A stretch of 64,000 bases of DNA from Lentisphaerota bacterium (GCA_015061605.1 SUWH01000008.1:1-64000); one strand, 5' to 3'. Counted from the stretch's first letter, positions 36,592 through 46,151 are shown. Numbers and translations are program-made. Notes: a model not told the origin generated them from the sequence alone.

Positions 36592-37245
36592 TTAATTGCG
36601 AAGTTTGTCCGCAACCACCGGGAACATCCCGCCCAGAGCATTGCCCAAAGTCATCAGCAAAATCAATCCGAGATTGTTCACGCTCCAGATACCCGCCACC
36701 GAAAAATAGTACATATTGGCGATGCAGTGTTCAAATCCGCTCAAAATAAAGACCATTACACAGAGAAAAACATTTATCAACCGTATGACCGGCGGCAATT
36801 CGCGTTTGAATGTATCCACCGCAAGATACATCAATATTCCGCAGAAAAACGCTAAAATCAACAAGCTTGACCAGCTGTCCGCCGTCTTGGCGGCACAAAT
36901 CGTCTGTGCTTTGGCAACGATGCCGGACAATACAGCTACCCGCGAATAACGCATCGCCGTACCGACAGCGAAGCATCCGAGCAGATTTCCGCCCCAGATG
37001 AGCGCCAGTGTCCACAAATAAGCCGGAGTATTGCGCCCCTGACTTGCCAGATAACCGACCGCTCCGGTAAAAAGTTTGAAGTTGTTGCACAAAATCGTCA
37101 ACAGCCCGAAACCGAAGAGAAATGCTCCAACGATCGGGATCGGCACAGCCAGATAAACCGTACCGGCGATCCCGATAAAGACTCCAGCCATGATACCATT
37201 GACAAAAATTTTCCAGTCACCGATCAATTCAGTTTTAAAATCCAT
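36592..37245 (-). CDS. Formate/nitrite transporter family channel (FocA/NirC)
   Basis: 217 residues with six hydrophobic segments. FVNGIMAGVFIGIAGTVYLA at the start and LFTGAVGYLASQ and ILSGFEHCIANMYYF further on match the FNT family, including the central histidine of the G-x-x-H-C motif in the fifth helix region. It should conduct formate, nitrite or a similar small anion. GAGGTG precedes ATG 37245; 8 residues upstream of it were excluded. It is separated from the MATE gene by 20 bp. Confidence 0.88.
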   Translation of the reverse strand: MDFKTELIGDWKIFVNGIMAGVFIGIAGTVYLAVPIPIVGAFLFGFGLLTILCNNFKLFTGAVGYLASQGRNTPAYLWTLALIWGGNLLGCFAVGTAMRYSRVAVLSGIVAKAQTICAAKTADSWSSLLILAFFCGILMYLAVDTFKRELPPVIRLINVFLCVMVFILSGFEHCIANMYYFSVAGIWSVNNLGLILLMTLGNALGGMFPVVADKLRN

Positions 37246-37265
37246 GTTCACACCTCTGTAATAGT

Positions 37266-38630
37266 TCAATTTTCAATAACCCGCATCGAAGTCCATTTAC
37301 CCTGCTTGTAACGCACAGTATAAATGATACACAAAAGCAATATTTCAAAGCAGAGCAAACTCCACAACACCCACCACGCCATTTTTAAATAAAATGCCGC
37401 CAGACAGGGAATTGCAAAAAAGACGATCCCCACCACCGCAAATGTCCACATGGTGAAACTGGTATCCCCTGCCCCGCGCAATACGTTGCTGTAGGTTATA
37501 TTGGTTCCGTCAAAGAGCAGATAGGCACTCAAAAAGTGGAGCATGATTTTAGCAATTCGCATGGTTTCGATCTGTCCGGCATCCCCCGGACGGACGAATG
37601 GAGAAAGCATAAAATCCTGAAATCCGCTGAAAAGCACCATCATCGCCACCGAATAAATCAACACCAGAAAATGGGCGTTGCGTACCGATTTTTTCGCCAG
37701 CGGAATATCGTTCGCCCCGATGGACTGACCGACCAGGATCGCCGCCGTCTGCCCGATACCCATGATCGGACAGAAAGCGATATTATTGATGCCGAACGTT
37801 ATACTCGAAGCCTCATGCACCGTGACACCGTAACACCCCAACAGAATACTGAAAATATTGAATGCCACCAGATCCAGTGCCAATTGCGCTCCGTTGGGCA
37901 AACCGTAAACCAGCATCCGTTTGAGCAGTTTCCGATCCACCCGGCAGCTCAATGTATAATAACGTTTGCGAGCCCTTTTACGCAAAAACAAGATAAAACA
38001 GATCGTAACACCGATGATTTCCGCAAGCACTGTTCCCAGTGCCGCGCCGCCCGCACCGAGAACCGGTGCGCCGCAAGCTCCGTAAATAAAGATGTAGTTC
38101 AAAGGGATATTGAACAACGTTATCACAGCAGAAATCACCAGCACCGTCAAAGTTTTTCCCCGCCCCGACCAGAAGCTGGTCAATGCCGCCGTGAGCAGAA
38201 AAACAAATGCCCCACCGGAAAGCACCTGAAAATAGATTATTTCCTGCTTTGTCACCGCCGGATCATGTTTGAACAAGTTAAAAAGCCAAGGTGCCCAGAA
38301 GATCCCGGTCGCCAGAAGCGCACCGCCTGCCAGAGCCAGAAAAATCCCCTGCCAGACCGTGATCCCGATGCGGTGGATTTTATTTGCACCAGCATACTGG
38401 GCGACAAAAGTTCCGGTGTAGCCGACCGTCCCGAAAAAAATACAGGACAAGGTGAAGTTGGTCAAACCGCCGGTAAAACTTGCGGCACTTGCCTCCGGCG
38501 AAAAGCGGGTCAGCATCAGCCGGTCAACAAACATATTCATCGCGTGACAGGAACTGGACAATATAAGCGGCAAGGCGACAGTAAGCACCTCTTTAAAACT
38601 GCCGTTGCGTTGAAGCTCCTGATTATTCAT
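37266..38630 (-). CDS. MATE family efflux transporter (second copy)
   Basis: 454 residues with about twelve membrane segments. VALPLILSSSCHAMNMFVDRL and QYAGANKIHRIG in the first half and YGLPNGAQLALDLVAFN in the second mark the two MATE repeats. It is only distantly like the pump at 8276-9664. The promoter lies 40 bp upstream, and the FNT channel downstream is probably in the same transcript. The substrate is unknown. Confidence 0.9.
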   Translation of the reverse strand: MNNQELQRNGSFKEVLTVALPLILSSSCHAMNMFVDRLMLTRFSPEASAASFTGGLTNFTLSCIFFGTVGYTGTFVAQYAGANKIHRIGITVWQGIFLALAGGALLATGIFWAPWLFNLFKHDPAVTKQEIIYFQVLSGGAFVFLLTAALTSFWSGRGKTLTVLVISAVITLFNIPLNYIFIYGACGAPVLGAGGAALGTVLAEIIGVTICFILFLRKRARKRYYTLSCRVDRKLLKRMLVYGLPNGAQLALDLVAFNIFSILLGCYGVTVHEASSITFGINNIAFCPIMGIGQTAAILVGQSIGANDIPLAKKSVRNAHFLVLIYSVAMMVLFSGFQDFMLSPFVRPGDAGQIETMRIAKIMLHFLSAYLLFDGTNITYSNVLRGAGDTSFTMWTFAVVGIVFFAIPCLAAFYLKMAWWVLWSLLCFEILLLCIIYTVRYKQGKWTSMRVIEN

Positions 38631-38669
38631 ATTTTGTAAAAATCCTCTTGTAAAAAATGTATTCCGCTT

Positions 38670-38697
38670 AATATAGTGCGCATCAAAAAAATTTCAA
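38670..38697 (-). promoter_or_regulatory. Promoter of the second MATE gene
   Basis: TTGAAA (38697-38692), 16-bp spacer, TATATT (38675-38670). The -35 overlaps the last codon of the DUF2293 gene. Confidence 0.65.
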
Positions 38698-39389
38698 GAA
38701 AAAAAGCCCTGCTTTTCCTGCAAAGCAGCATAAAGCGGACAATCCGGCAATATCGTATCTCCGCGGCGGTAACGTTTCAAAACCTCCCTTGAAGTTGCCG
38801 CGAGCTGACGGCGTACCGCGCGTCTTTCCCCTTTTACCCGGGCGATCATCATGTTGTCGTAAGCAGTGGTCTGGTGACGCATCCAGGCGATGACAGCAGC
38901 TTCGGCGCGCTGTTCGATGGGGATGGTGGAAGTTCTTGCCACGGTGCCGCTGCCGACCGGGACGGCGTGATCTGAAACCAGATGTGCCATAGCTTCTGCC
39001 AACTCCTTATAACATGGAGCGAAGTTGAGAAATTCCAGCACCGCCTGATAAAAATCCTGTTCGTAACGCAATTGCTTCTTTTCTCTGGAACGGCGGGAGG
39101 AGGCAAGCTGTTTCTGATACTCCGGAGTTTCTCTTTCGGCATCGAGTTCAGCTTTTACCGCAGCAGCGGTATCTTTATCCATAAAAAGTCCGAGACTTTC
39201 AATACGGTTGCGCCGTTTATGCACCAGCACCCAGTAAGGTGCGCCGCAGCTTTTCAGCCGCCGAGTCAAACCGGCATCACCGGATTTGACCAGAGTCCAA
39301 TTGTCGGGCAACGGGACGACCTTGCCGTTGTAAAGCAGTTCTTTCGGACGGGCGGTGCGCCAGACGGTAAATTCTTCGCTGTCAGCCAT
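38694..39389 (-). CDS. DUF2293 domain-containing protein
   Basis: 231 residues. The C-terminal third AVIAWMRHQTTAYDNMMIAR, RVKGERRAVRRQLA and the basic tail resemble DUF2293, best known from proteins of unknown function in bacteria and fungi. The N-terminal part (RTARPKELLYNGKVVPLPDNW) is shared with bacterial members. The charged, lysine/arginine-rich central helix suggests nucleic-acid contact, but this is a guess. It lies 3 bp after the DUF362 ferredoxin gene, so it is in one unit with it. Confidence 0.7.
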   Translation of the reverse strand: MADSEEFTVWRTARPKELLYNGKVVPLPDNWTLVKSGDAGLTRRLKSCGAPYWVLVHKRRNRIESLGLFMDKDTAAAVKAELDAERETPEYQKQLASSRRSREKKQLRYEQDFYQAVLEFLNFAPCYKELAEAMAHLVSDHAVPVGSGTVARTSTIPIEQRAEAAVIAWMRHQTTAYDNMMIARVKGERRAVRRQLAATSREVLKRYRRGDTILPDCPLYAALQEKQGFFS

Positions 39390-39392
39390 GGA

Positions 39393-40442
39393 TCAAAGTT
39401 CAATAAGTTCGTAATCGCAGCTGCCGAGCTTTATTTTTTCAGCATAGCGCAATTGCTCTTTGCCCCGGAATTTTTTACCTTTGGCGGCAACGGCATCGTA
39501 ACACGCCATGTCGATCGCCACCGGATCAAGTGAGGCAAAAACACCGACATCGGAAATACATTTCCGCATGGGATGAGGTTCACAGTCACAGCCGTTGGTA
39601 ACGTTTATCACAAAATTTATATAGATATTGCGTTTGCCGCGATGAGCGGCTGAAGCATATTCGACCAGTTTTTCCCGGAAAACCCTGCCGCCGGTAAGCG
39701 CGTTCCACAAACCGCCGACCGACAAAATAGATACCGCATGATGCGGGCAGATGGAGTAACATGCTCCGCAGCCGATACACTTGCTTTTGTCGATAATGAA
39801 ACTCTTTTCACCTTTTGAAATCGCATTTTCATTACACCGTTTGGCACAAAGTCCGCAGCTTTTGCAAAAGAGCTTCATGATCCGGGGCTTGACGCCGAGG
39901 TGCATCGCCATTTTTCCGCCCTTGGAGGCAAATCCCATCGAAAGCTGTTTTATCGCCCCGCCGAAACCGGCAAGCATGTGACCTTTGAAGTGGGAAAGCA
40001 CCACCGTCTGCTCCGATTCCGCCAGAAATTTTGCAAGCGCGGCAGATTGAAAGTGATGCCCGTCCTGAACCGGAACCAAAGTCGAATTTTCTCCTGAATT
40101 GCCATCGGCGATCACCACCGGCAGACGGTCAAAACCATGATCTGCCGCCAGTTTGGTGTGTTTTTCGCCATCGGCACGGCTTCCGCCGTAAAGGACTGTG
40201 GTTTCAGCGTAGCAGAGTTTGCTGCCTTTGCTTTCCAGAAAATCTATTATTCCCGAATAGCAATCCTGCGGGATATAAGTACGGTTTCCCCGTTCTCCGA
40301 AGTGCAGTTTAAGAGGTACTTCGGAAGCAAATTCAATTTTTTCAGTTTCGGCAAGTTGTTTCAGCAACGCCTGTGCGGCGGAAGAAATCTCATGGTGACA
40401 ACCGGATTCACTCAACTTTTTAAAATATACTTTTGACGCCAT
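39393..40442 (-). CDS. DUF362 domain protein with two 4Fe-4S clusters
   Basis: 349 residues. DUF362 body with PVVIADGNSGEN and AGFGGAIKQLSMGFASKGGK; CGLCAKRCNENAI near residue 205 and CIGCGACYSICPHHAV near 230 bind two 4Fe-4S clusters. These proteins are widespread in anaerobes and their function is not known; they are often called 'Fe-S center protein'. ATG 40442 with CAGGAAAC upstream was chosen over an in-frame start at 40517. It is divergent from the symporter gene. Confidence 0.88.
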   Translation of the reverse strand: MASKVYFKKLSESGCHHEISSAAQALLKQLAETEKIEFASEVPLKLHFGERGNRTYIPQDCYSGIIDFLESKGSKLCYAETTVLYGGSRADGEKHTKLAADHGFDRLPVVIADGNSGENSTLVPVQDGHHFQSAALAKFLAESEQTVVLSHFKGHMLAGFGGAIKQLSMGFASKGGKMAMHLGVKPRIMKLFCKSCGLCAKRCNENAISKGEKSFIIDKSKCIGCGACYSICPHHAVSILSVGGLWNALTGGRVFREKLVEYASAAHRGKRNIYINFVINVTNGCDCEPHPMRKCISDVGVFASLDPVAIDMACYDAVAAKGKKFRGKEQLRYAEKIKLGSCDYELIEL

Positions 40443-40542
40443 TGATATTGTTTCCTGTTCGATAGTAATAATGTTTTCCGGAAATATACACCGGCAACCG
40501 GATTTTTTCAAGGTCAAATCCTCCGGCTTACCGGGGTTTGAC

Positions 40543-40571
40543 TTGACAAATCATGCAAAAGGGGATATATT
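40543..40571 (+). promoter_or_regulatory. Promoter of the sodium:solute symporter gene
   Basis: TTGACA (40543-40548), 17-bp spacer, TATATT (40566-40571), 50 bp before ATG 40621. Confidence 0.85.
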
Positions 40572-40620
40572 TTGTAAATCATCTGTACAAAAAATATATA
40601 AATGTGGGGAAATCATCCAA

Positions 40621-42177
40621 ATGAAAATTGTAGAACTTGCAGCGTTGTTGTGTTACTTCGTACTGGTGTTGAGCATCGGCATCTACTTTTTCTGGAAAGC
40701 CCGGAGCAAGGGCGGCAATGAAAAAGAGTACTTCCTCGGCGGACGCCAGATGAACGGCTGGGTTTCCGCACTCTCCGCAGGAGCCTCCGATATGAGCGCA
40801 TGGGTGCTGATGGGATTGCCCGGCTCGATCTATATGTACGGGGTCGGTCAGGTCTGGATCGCCATCGGTCTGCTTATCGGAACGGTCACCGCATGGCTTG
40901 CCGTGGCACCGACACTGCGCCGTTATTCCATTGTTGCCGGGGACTCGATCACCATTCCGCAATTTCTCACCAACCGTTTCCGGACGGAACACAAAGGTAT
41001 CATGGTCATTTCGGCGGTGGTTTTCGTGCTGACCTATTGTGTTTACACCGCTTCCAGCTTGTTCGCCTGCGGAACTCTTTTCAATACGGTTCTCGGGATC
41101 GACCCCAAAACCGCGATGGTCGTTGCCAGTGCAGTTATCGTGGTTTATACTTTTCTCGGCGGTTACAATGCGGTCTGCTGGACCGACTTCTTTCAGGGTA
41201 TGCTGATGCTTGGAGCATTGATGTTCATTCCGATCATGACGGTGCTTATGATGAATTCATCGGCTTTCGTTGCTCATAACACACCATTGCCGGAAAACTA
41301 TTTCAATCTGCTTTCCAGCGGCAAAGCGGACTGGAAAAGTTTTTCTGACATCATCACCGGTCTCGGCTGGGGTCTGGGATACTTCGGAATGCCCCACATC
41401 CTCATCCGTTACTTTTCCGTCAAAAGCGAAAAAGAGATGCGCAAATCCCAGATCATCGGTTGCAGCTGGTTTCTGCTTATATTGATCGCAACCACCGCTG
41501 TCGGTCTCGTCGGACGCCTCTTCCTCGGAGATGCCCTCACCGGAAGTGATACCGAAAGCACTCTGGTTTTCATCGACATGGTGCGTAAAGTTTTCAACTG
41601 GATCGGCAGCAGCATCGGACTTATTGCCATTGCAACTTTCTGTGCTGGAATACTGCTTTCGGCGATCCTTGCGGCGGCGATGAGTACAGCAGACTCCCAG
41701 CTTCTGGCATCAGCTTCAGCCTTTGCCTCCGACCTCTACAAGCCGCTCTGCCGCAAAAATGCTTCTGACAGAGAAATGCTCTGGGCGGGACGGATCATCG
41801 TCCTGGTCATCGCAGCAGTGGCTTACTTCATTGCGGCAAGCCCCAACTGCTCCGGTCTGATGGGGCTGGTTTCCTGTGCCTGGGGTGCTTTCGGATCGGC
41901 ATTCGGCCCGGTAGTGCTGGCGGCACTGTTCTGGAAACGTCTCACCTACTGGGGAGCGTTTGCCGGTATCATCGCCGGATTTGCAGCAGACATCGTCTGG
42001 TACGTATTCTTCTTCAAACCGACCAATATTTATGAGATCGTCCCCGGATTTGCAGCCGGATTTATCGTGCTGTTTGTTGTTTCCAAGCTGACCAAAGCTC
42101 CGGAAGCTCAAATCATCGCCGACTTTGAAGCCGCCCGCAAACCGATCGACACGGAAAAAGACGAAAAAACAGAGTAA
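40621..42177 (+). CDS. Sodium/solute symporter, PutP-like
   Basis: 518 residues and about thirteen membrane helices. YFLGGRQMNGWVSALSAGAS and SDMSAWVLMGLPG near residue 60, IPQFLTNRF, and AMSTADSQLLASASAFASDLY near residue 355 are SSS signatures; the DMSAW and STADSQL segments are like the sodium site and gate of the proline transporter PutP. Proline is the most likely substrate, but the SSS family is broad. GGGGAAA precedes the ATG. It is transcribed alone and ends at a strong terminator. Confidence 0.88.
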   Translation: MKIVELAALLCYFVLVLSIGIYFFWKARSKGGNEKEYFLGGRQMNGWVSALSAGASDMSAWVLMGLPGSIYMYGVGQVWIAIGLLIGTVTAWLAVAPTLRRYSIVAGDSITIPQFLTNRFRTEHKGIMVISAVVFVLTYCVYTASSLFACGTLFNTVLGIDPKTAMVVASAVIVVYTFLGGYNAVCWTDFFQGMLMLGALMFIPIMTVLMMNSSAFVAHNTPLPENYFNLLSSGKADWKSFSDIITGLGWGLGYFGMPHILIRYFSVKSEKEMRKSQIIGCSWFLLILIATTAVGLVGRLFLGDALTGSDTESTLVFIDMVRKVFNWIGSSIGLIAIATFCAGILLSAILAAAMSTADSQLLASASAFASDLYKPLCRKNASDREMLWAGRIIVLVIAAVAYFIAASPNCSGLMGLVSCAWGAFGSAFGPVVLAALFWKRLTYWGAFAGIIAGFAADIVWYVFFFKPTNIYEIVPGFAAGFIVLFVVSKLTKAPEAQIIADFEAARKPIDTEKDEKTE

Positions 42178-42195
42178 CCATTTTCATCGCATCCG

Positions 42196-42235
42196 GAGGC
42201 TGCCGCAAAATTAAAATTGCGGCAGCCTTTTTATT
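42196..42235 (+). terminator. Intrinsic terminator after the symporter gene
   Basis: AGGCTGCCGCAA pairs with TTGCGGCAGCCT followed by TTTTATTTT. Confidence 0.9.
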
Positions 42236-42257
42236 TTCGATATTAACGGTATTCTGC

Positions 42258-42286
42258 TTGAATTTCATTCATAGCGGGTATATATT
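42258..42286 (+). promoter_or_regulatory. Promoter of the sugar-acid cluster
   Basis: TTGAAT (42258-42263), 17-bp spacer, TATATT (42281-42286), immediately upstream of a palindromic operator. Confidence 0.8.
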
Positions 42287-42300
42287 ATATTGTGAGTAAG

Positions 42301-42318
42301 TTTGGAAACTTTCCAAAG
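42301..42318. promoter_or_regulatory. Palindromic operator-like site
   Basis: TTTGGAAACTTTCCAAAG is an almost perfect inverted repeat just after the expected transcript start of the SDR gene. Its position suggests repression by a sugar-responsive regulator of the LacI or GntR type; no regulator gene is in the cluster. Confidence 0.5.
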
Positions 42319-42348
42319 TAAATATCAAATCGTTAAGGAGACCCTATA

Positions 42349-43194
42349 ATGGAAGTCAAACTCAATGGTAAAGTCGCCGTCGTCACCGGTGGCGGCGGTG
42401 TGTTGTGCGGTATCATGGCCAAGGCTCTTGCCAAAGCCGGTGCCAAAGTCGCTATCCTCGATCTGCGTGCCGAAGCTGCCGAAGCTGTCGCTGAAGAAAT
42501 TCGCGCCGAAGGCGGCGTTGCAATGGGACTTTCCGCCAACGTTCTCGAACTTGCCAGTCTGCAGGCTGCTGAAGCTAAAATTTCCGCGGAATACGGTCCC
42601 TGCGATATCCTTATCAACGGTGCCGGCGGCAACAACCCCAAAGGTACCACCAGCAAAGAATTCCTGACCAAAGAAGATCTCGCCGCCAAAGTCGAAGGCG
42701 TCACCACTTTCTTTGATCTCGATCCCGCCGGTGTCGGTTTCGTTTTCAATTTGAACTTCCTCGGAACTCTGCTCCCGACCCAGGTTTTCTGCCGCAAAAT
42801 GGCTGAAGGTAAAGGCGGCAACGTCCTCAACATCTCCAGCATGAATGCGTTCTGCCCGCTGACCAAGATCCCCGCCTACTCCGGTGCCAAAGCTGCCATC
42901 AGCAACTTCACCCAGTGGCTGGCGGTTCACTTTTCCAAAGTCAACATCCGCGTCAACGCCATCGCTCCGGGCTTCTTCCTCACCAACCAGAACCGCACTC
43001 TCTTGACCAATCCCGACGGTTCTCTCACCGCCCGCGGCAACACCATCCTGACCCACACTCCGATGGGCAAATTCGGTTCTCCCGAAGACCTCGTCGGCGC
43101 GATGCTCTTTTTGCTGGATGATGAAGCTGCCGGTTTCATCAACGGTGTCGTTCTGCCGATCGACGGCGGTTTCGCTGCCTTCAGCGGAGTTTAA
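42349..43194 (+). CDS. SDR oxidoreductase, probable D-mannonate/fructuronate reductase
   Basis: 281 residues. VAVVTGGGGVLCGIMAKAL is the NAD(P) loop, ILINGAGGNNP the NNAG-equivalent, and serine plus Y-x3-K in NISSMNAFCPLTKIPAYSGAK near residues 160-185 the catalytic set. The FNLNFLGTLLPTQVF and GNTILTHTPMGKFGSPEDL segments resemble the SDR-type fructuronate reductases that replace UxuB in some gut bacteria. Strong GGAG ribosome site. First gene of a cluster with gnd and a LarA-family epimerase candidate. The exact substrate is inferred. Confidence 0.75.
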   Translation: MEVKLNGKVAVVTGGGGVLCGIMAKALAKAGAKVAILDLRAEAAEAVAEEIRAEGGVAMGLSANVLELASLQAAEAKISAEYGPCDILINGAGGNNPKGTTSKEFLTKEDLAAKVEGVTTFFDLDPAGVGFVFNLNFLGTLLPTQVFCRKMAEGKGGNVLNISSMNAFCPLTKIPAYSGAKAAISNFTQWLAVHFSKVNIRVNAIAPGFFLTNQNRTLLTNPDGSLTARGNTILTHTPMGKFGSPEDLVGAMLFLLDDEAAGFINGVVLPIDGGFAAFSGV

Positions 43195-43230
43195 TTTGCA
43201 GATCAACCAAATTTAAAGGAATAAATAAAA

Positions 43231-44688
43231 ATGGACAAAAAAGCTGATATCGGTCTTATCGGTCTTGCGGTAATGGGCGAAAACCTCGTCCTCAACATGG
43301 AAAGCCACGGCTTCAGCGCCGCGGTCTACAACCGTACCGTCGAAAAAGTTGACAACTTCGTCAACGGCCGCGGCAAAGGCAAAAACTTCATCGGATGCCA
43401 CTCCCTCGAAGAGCTCTGCAACAGCCTCAAATCCCCCCGCAAGATCATGATGATGGTCAAAGCCGGCAAGCCGGTCGATGACCTTATGGAACAGCTCATC
43501 CCCTACCTCGATAAAGGTGATATCCTCATCGACGGCGGAAACAGCCACTTCCCCGACACCATCCGCCGCACCAAATACCTCGCCGAAAAAGGCTTGCGTT
43601 TTGTCGGTTCCGGTGTTTCCGGCGGTGAAGAAGGCGCCCTCCTCGGCCCCTCTCTCATGCCCGGCGGTGATCCGGCTGCCTGGGAAGAGATCAAACCGAT
43701 CTTCCAGTCCATCGCTGCCAAAGTCGCCGGCGGCCGTCCCTGCTGCGAATGGGTCGGTTCCGACGGTGCCGGTCACTATGTCAAAATGGTTCACAACGGT
43801 ATCGAATACGGCGACATGCAGATGATCTGCGAAGCCTACTGGATCATGAAAAACGTTCTCGGTCTTACCGCTGAAGAGTTCCACGAAGTATTCACCGAAT
43901 GGAACAAAGGCGAACTCGACAGCTACCTGATCGAAATCACCAAAAATATCTTCGCCAAGAAAGATCCCGAAACCGGCAAGCCTGTCGTCGACATCATCCT
44001 CGACACCGCCGGTCAGAAAGGTACCGGTAAATGGACCAGCCAGAGCGCGCTCGATCTCGGTGCCCCCGCCCCGACCGTCGCCGAAGCTGTCTTCGCCCGC
44101 TGCCTCTCCGCGATCAAAGAAGAACGCGTTGCCGCATCCAAGATCCTCACCGGTCCCAAAGTCAACTTCACCGGCGACAAAAAAGCCTTCATCGAATCTG
44201 TCCGTAAAGCTCTCTATGCTTCCAAAATCTGCTCCTACGCGCAGGGCTATCAGCTGATGAAGCTCGCCGCAAAGGAATACAACTGGGATCTTAAGTACGG
44301 CGAAATCGCTCTGATGTGGCGCGGCGGATGCATCATCCGTGCCCAGTTCCTCGAACGCATCAAAGATGCCTATGACAAGAACCCCGCTCTGGAAAACCTG
44401 CTGCTCGACGACTTCTTCCACGGTGTCATCGACAACTGCCAGGCAGCCTGGCGCGAAGTCGTCGCCACTGCGGTGATGAATGGCGTTCCGGTTCCGGCTT
44501 TCAGCAGCGCTCTTGCCTACTATGACGGCTACCGTTCCGGCAATTTGCCCGCGAATTTGCTTCAGGCCCAGCGCGACTACTTCGGCGCCCACACCTACGA
44601 ACGTGTCGATGCCGAACGCGGTAAATTCTTCCACACCGCCTGGACCGAAAACAGCGGTACCACCGTCGCCGGAACTTACATTGCGTAA
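43231..44688 (+). CDS. gnd: 6-phosphogluconate dehydrogenase (decarboxylating)
   Basis: 485 residues. [21 protein letters not shown] is the NADP-binding start, [12 protein letters not shown] near residue 105, [21 protein letters not shown] near 130, [20 protein letters not shown] near 185 and [13 protein letters not shown] near 260 are all 6PGDH signatures. It converts 6-phosphogluconate to ribulose-5-phosphate and CO2. It lies 36 bp after the SDR gene and ends at a terminator. Its placement here rather than with zwf suggests it serves externally derived gluconate. Confidence 0.96.
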   Translation: MDKKADIGLIGLAVMGENLVLNMESHGFSAAVYNRTVEKVDNFVNGRGKGKNFIGCHSLEELCNSLKSPRKIMMMVKAGKPVDDLMEQLIPYLDKGDILIDGGNSHFPDTIRRTKYLAEKGLRFVGSGVSGGEEGALLGPSLMPGGDPAAWEEIKPIFQSIAAKVAGGRPCCEWVGSDGAGHYVKMVHNGIEYGDMQMICEAYWIMKNVLGLTAEEFHEVFTEWNKGELDSYLIEITKNIFAKKDPETGKPVVDIILDTAGQKGTGKWTSQSALDLGAPAPTVAEAVFARCLSAIKEERVAASKILTGPKVNFTGDKKAFIESVRKALYASKICSYAQGYQLMKLAAKEYNWDLKYGEIALMWRGGCIIRAQFLERIKDAYDKNPALENLLLDDFFHGVIDNCQAAWREVVATAVMNGVPVPAFSSALAYYDGYRSGNLPANLLQAQRDYFGAHTYERVDAERGKFFHTAWTENSGTTVAGTYIA

Positions 44689-44707
44689 GTCAAGGTAATA
44701 AATTCAA

Positions 44708-44748
44708 TACGGCGGGAACATCAAAAACAGATGTTTCCGCCGTTTTGT
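44708..44748 (+). terminator. Intrinsic terminator between gnd and the larA-like gene
   Basis: ACGGCGG-GAACATC pairs with GATGTTT-CCGCCGT followed by TTTTGT. The downstream gene would need read-through or its own promoter, which was not found in the 20 bp left. Confidence 0.75.
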
Positions 44749-44769
44749 CAAAAACAAGGATAATTTCTA

Positions 44770-46053
44770 ATGGCTATCTATACACAAAAAGGCGGAGCTT
44801 CCGTTGCTGTTACCGATGCCGAATTGCAGGAAATGGTGCTGGGCGCCATCGCCAAATCCGGCAAAGAGATCAAGCGGATGCTGCTGCTGCCTCCTGATCA
44901 CACCCGTTTGAATTCCTGTGCCGGACGCATCACGGAAATCATTTACAAAGAATATGCGGACAAGTGCCACATCGACATCATGCCCGCGCTCGGAACTCAC
45001 AGCGCGATGACCGATGCCCAGTTGGAAATGATGTTCGGCAAGGATATTCCGAAATCCTGCTTCAAAGTGCATGACTGGCGCAATGATGTGGTTTCTCTCG
45101 GCAAAGCTTCCAGCGAATTCATCAAAGAGCTTTCCAACGGCAACCTCGATTATGAAGTCAATGTTCAGGTCAATAAGATCGTCTTTGACAACTATGATCT
45201 CATTGTTTCCATCGGTCAGGTCGTGCCGCACGAAGTAGTCGGTATGGCGAACTACACCAAAAACATCATGGTCGGTATCGGCGGATCGGATATGATCAAC
45301 AAATCCCACTTCCTCGGTGCAGTTTCCAATCTGGAGAAGATCATGGGACATGCCGACAGTCCGGTACGCAGACTTTTCAACTACGGAGTTGACACTTATC
45401 TTTCTGAACTGCCCTTCCTCTTTATGCAGACCGTCATGGCGCGCGATGAAGAAAGCGGCAAAATGGCGATGCGCGGATTCTTTGCCGGTACCGGAGAAGA
45501 ACCATTCCTCGAAGCAGCCAAGTTGAGCGTTGAAACCAACTTGCAGCTCTTGGACAAGCCGTTGAAAACCGTGGTCGTCTACCTCGATCCGGAAGAGTTC
45601 AAGAGCACCTGGCTCGGCAACAAGTCGGTCTACCGCACCCGTATGGCGATCGCCGATGACGGCGATCTGATCGTGCTTGCCCCCGGACTCAAGGAATTCG
45701 GAGAAGACCCCGAAAATGACCGTCTGATCCGCAAGTACGGCTACAAAGGTACTCCCAACACGCTGAAAATGGTCGCAGAAAACCAGGAACTGCGCGACAA
45801 TCTCGGTGCCGCCGCGCACCTGATCCACGGTTCCAGTGAAGGCCGTTTTCGTATCACCTACTGCCCGGGCAAAGGCGTTACCGCCGATGAGATCCGCGCG
45901 GCAGGTTTTGAATACGGCGATCTGGATGAGATGATGAAAAAGTATGATTTCGCCAATCTGAAAGACGGTATCAATATCGTCAACGGCGAAGAAGTTTTCT
46001 ACATCAGCAATCCGGCACTCGGCCTCTGGGCGTTGAAGTCCAACTTCAACTGA
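44770..46053 (+). CDS. LarA superfamily (DUF2088) protein, candidate D-gluconate/D-mannonate 2-epimerase
   Basis: 427 residues. LLLPPDHTRLNSCAGRI near residue 40 and DIMPALGTHSAMTDAQ near 75 are the LarA superfamily hallmarks, and VHDWRNDVVSLG and the lysine-containing YTKNIMVGIGG stretch correspond to regions around the pincer-nickel cofactor. LarA itself racemises lactate; a related member, GntE, interconverts gluconate and mannonate. The neighbours, a mannonate/fructuronate-type SDR and gnd, favour a GntE-like role. The cofactor genes larB, larC and larE are not in the window. The assignment to GntE is inference from context. Confidence 0.75.
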   Translation: MAIYTQKGGASVAVTDAELQEMVLGAIAKSGKEIKRMLLLPPDHTRLNSCAGRITEIIYKEYADKCHIDIMPALGTHSAMTDAQLEMMFGKDIPKSCFKVHDWRNDVVSLGKASSEFIKELSNGNLDYEVNVQVNKIVFDNYDLIVSIGQVVPHEVVGMANYTKNIMVGIGGSDMINKSHFLGAVSNLEKIMGHADSPVRRLFNYGVDTYLSELPFLFMQTVMARDEESGKMAMRGFFAGTGEEPFLEAAKLSVETNLQLLDKPLKTVVVYLDPEEFKSTWLGNKSVYRTRMAIADDGDLIVLAPGLKEFGEDPENDRLIRKYGYKGTPNTLKMVAENQELRDNLGAAAHLIHGSSEGRFRITYCPGKGVTADEIRAAGFEYGDLDEMMKKYDFANLKDGINIVNGEEVFYISNPALGLWALKSNFN

Positions 46054-46067
46054 TAAAACTTCAGCCT

Positions 46068-46097
46068 CCAGCCCCGGCAATGCCGGGGCTTTTTTTT
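46068..46097 (+). terminator. Intrinsic terminator after the larA-like gene
   Basis: GCCCCGGCA/TGCCGGGGC stem followed by seven T or more. Confidence 0.92.
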
Positions 46098-46122
46098 GTG
46101 TAGATAAAAAATCTGTTACGAG

Positions 46123-46151
46123 TTGAATTTTTATATTTTCGATGCTATATT
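46123..46151 (+). promoter_or_regulatory. Promoter of the nuclease leader transcript
   Basis: TTGAAT (46123-46128), 17-bp spacer, TATATT (46146-46151). The transcript would start near 46158, 290 nt before the nuclease ATG. Confidence 0.75.
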
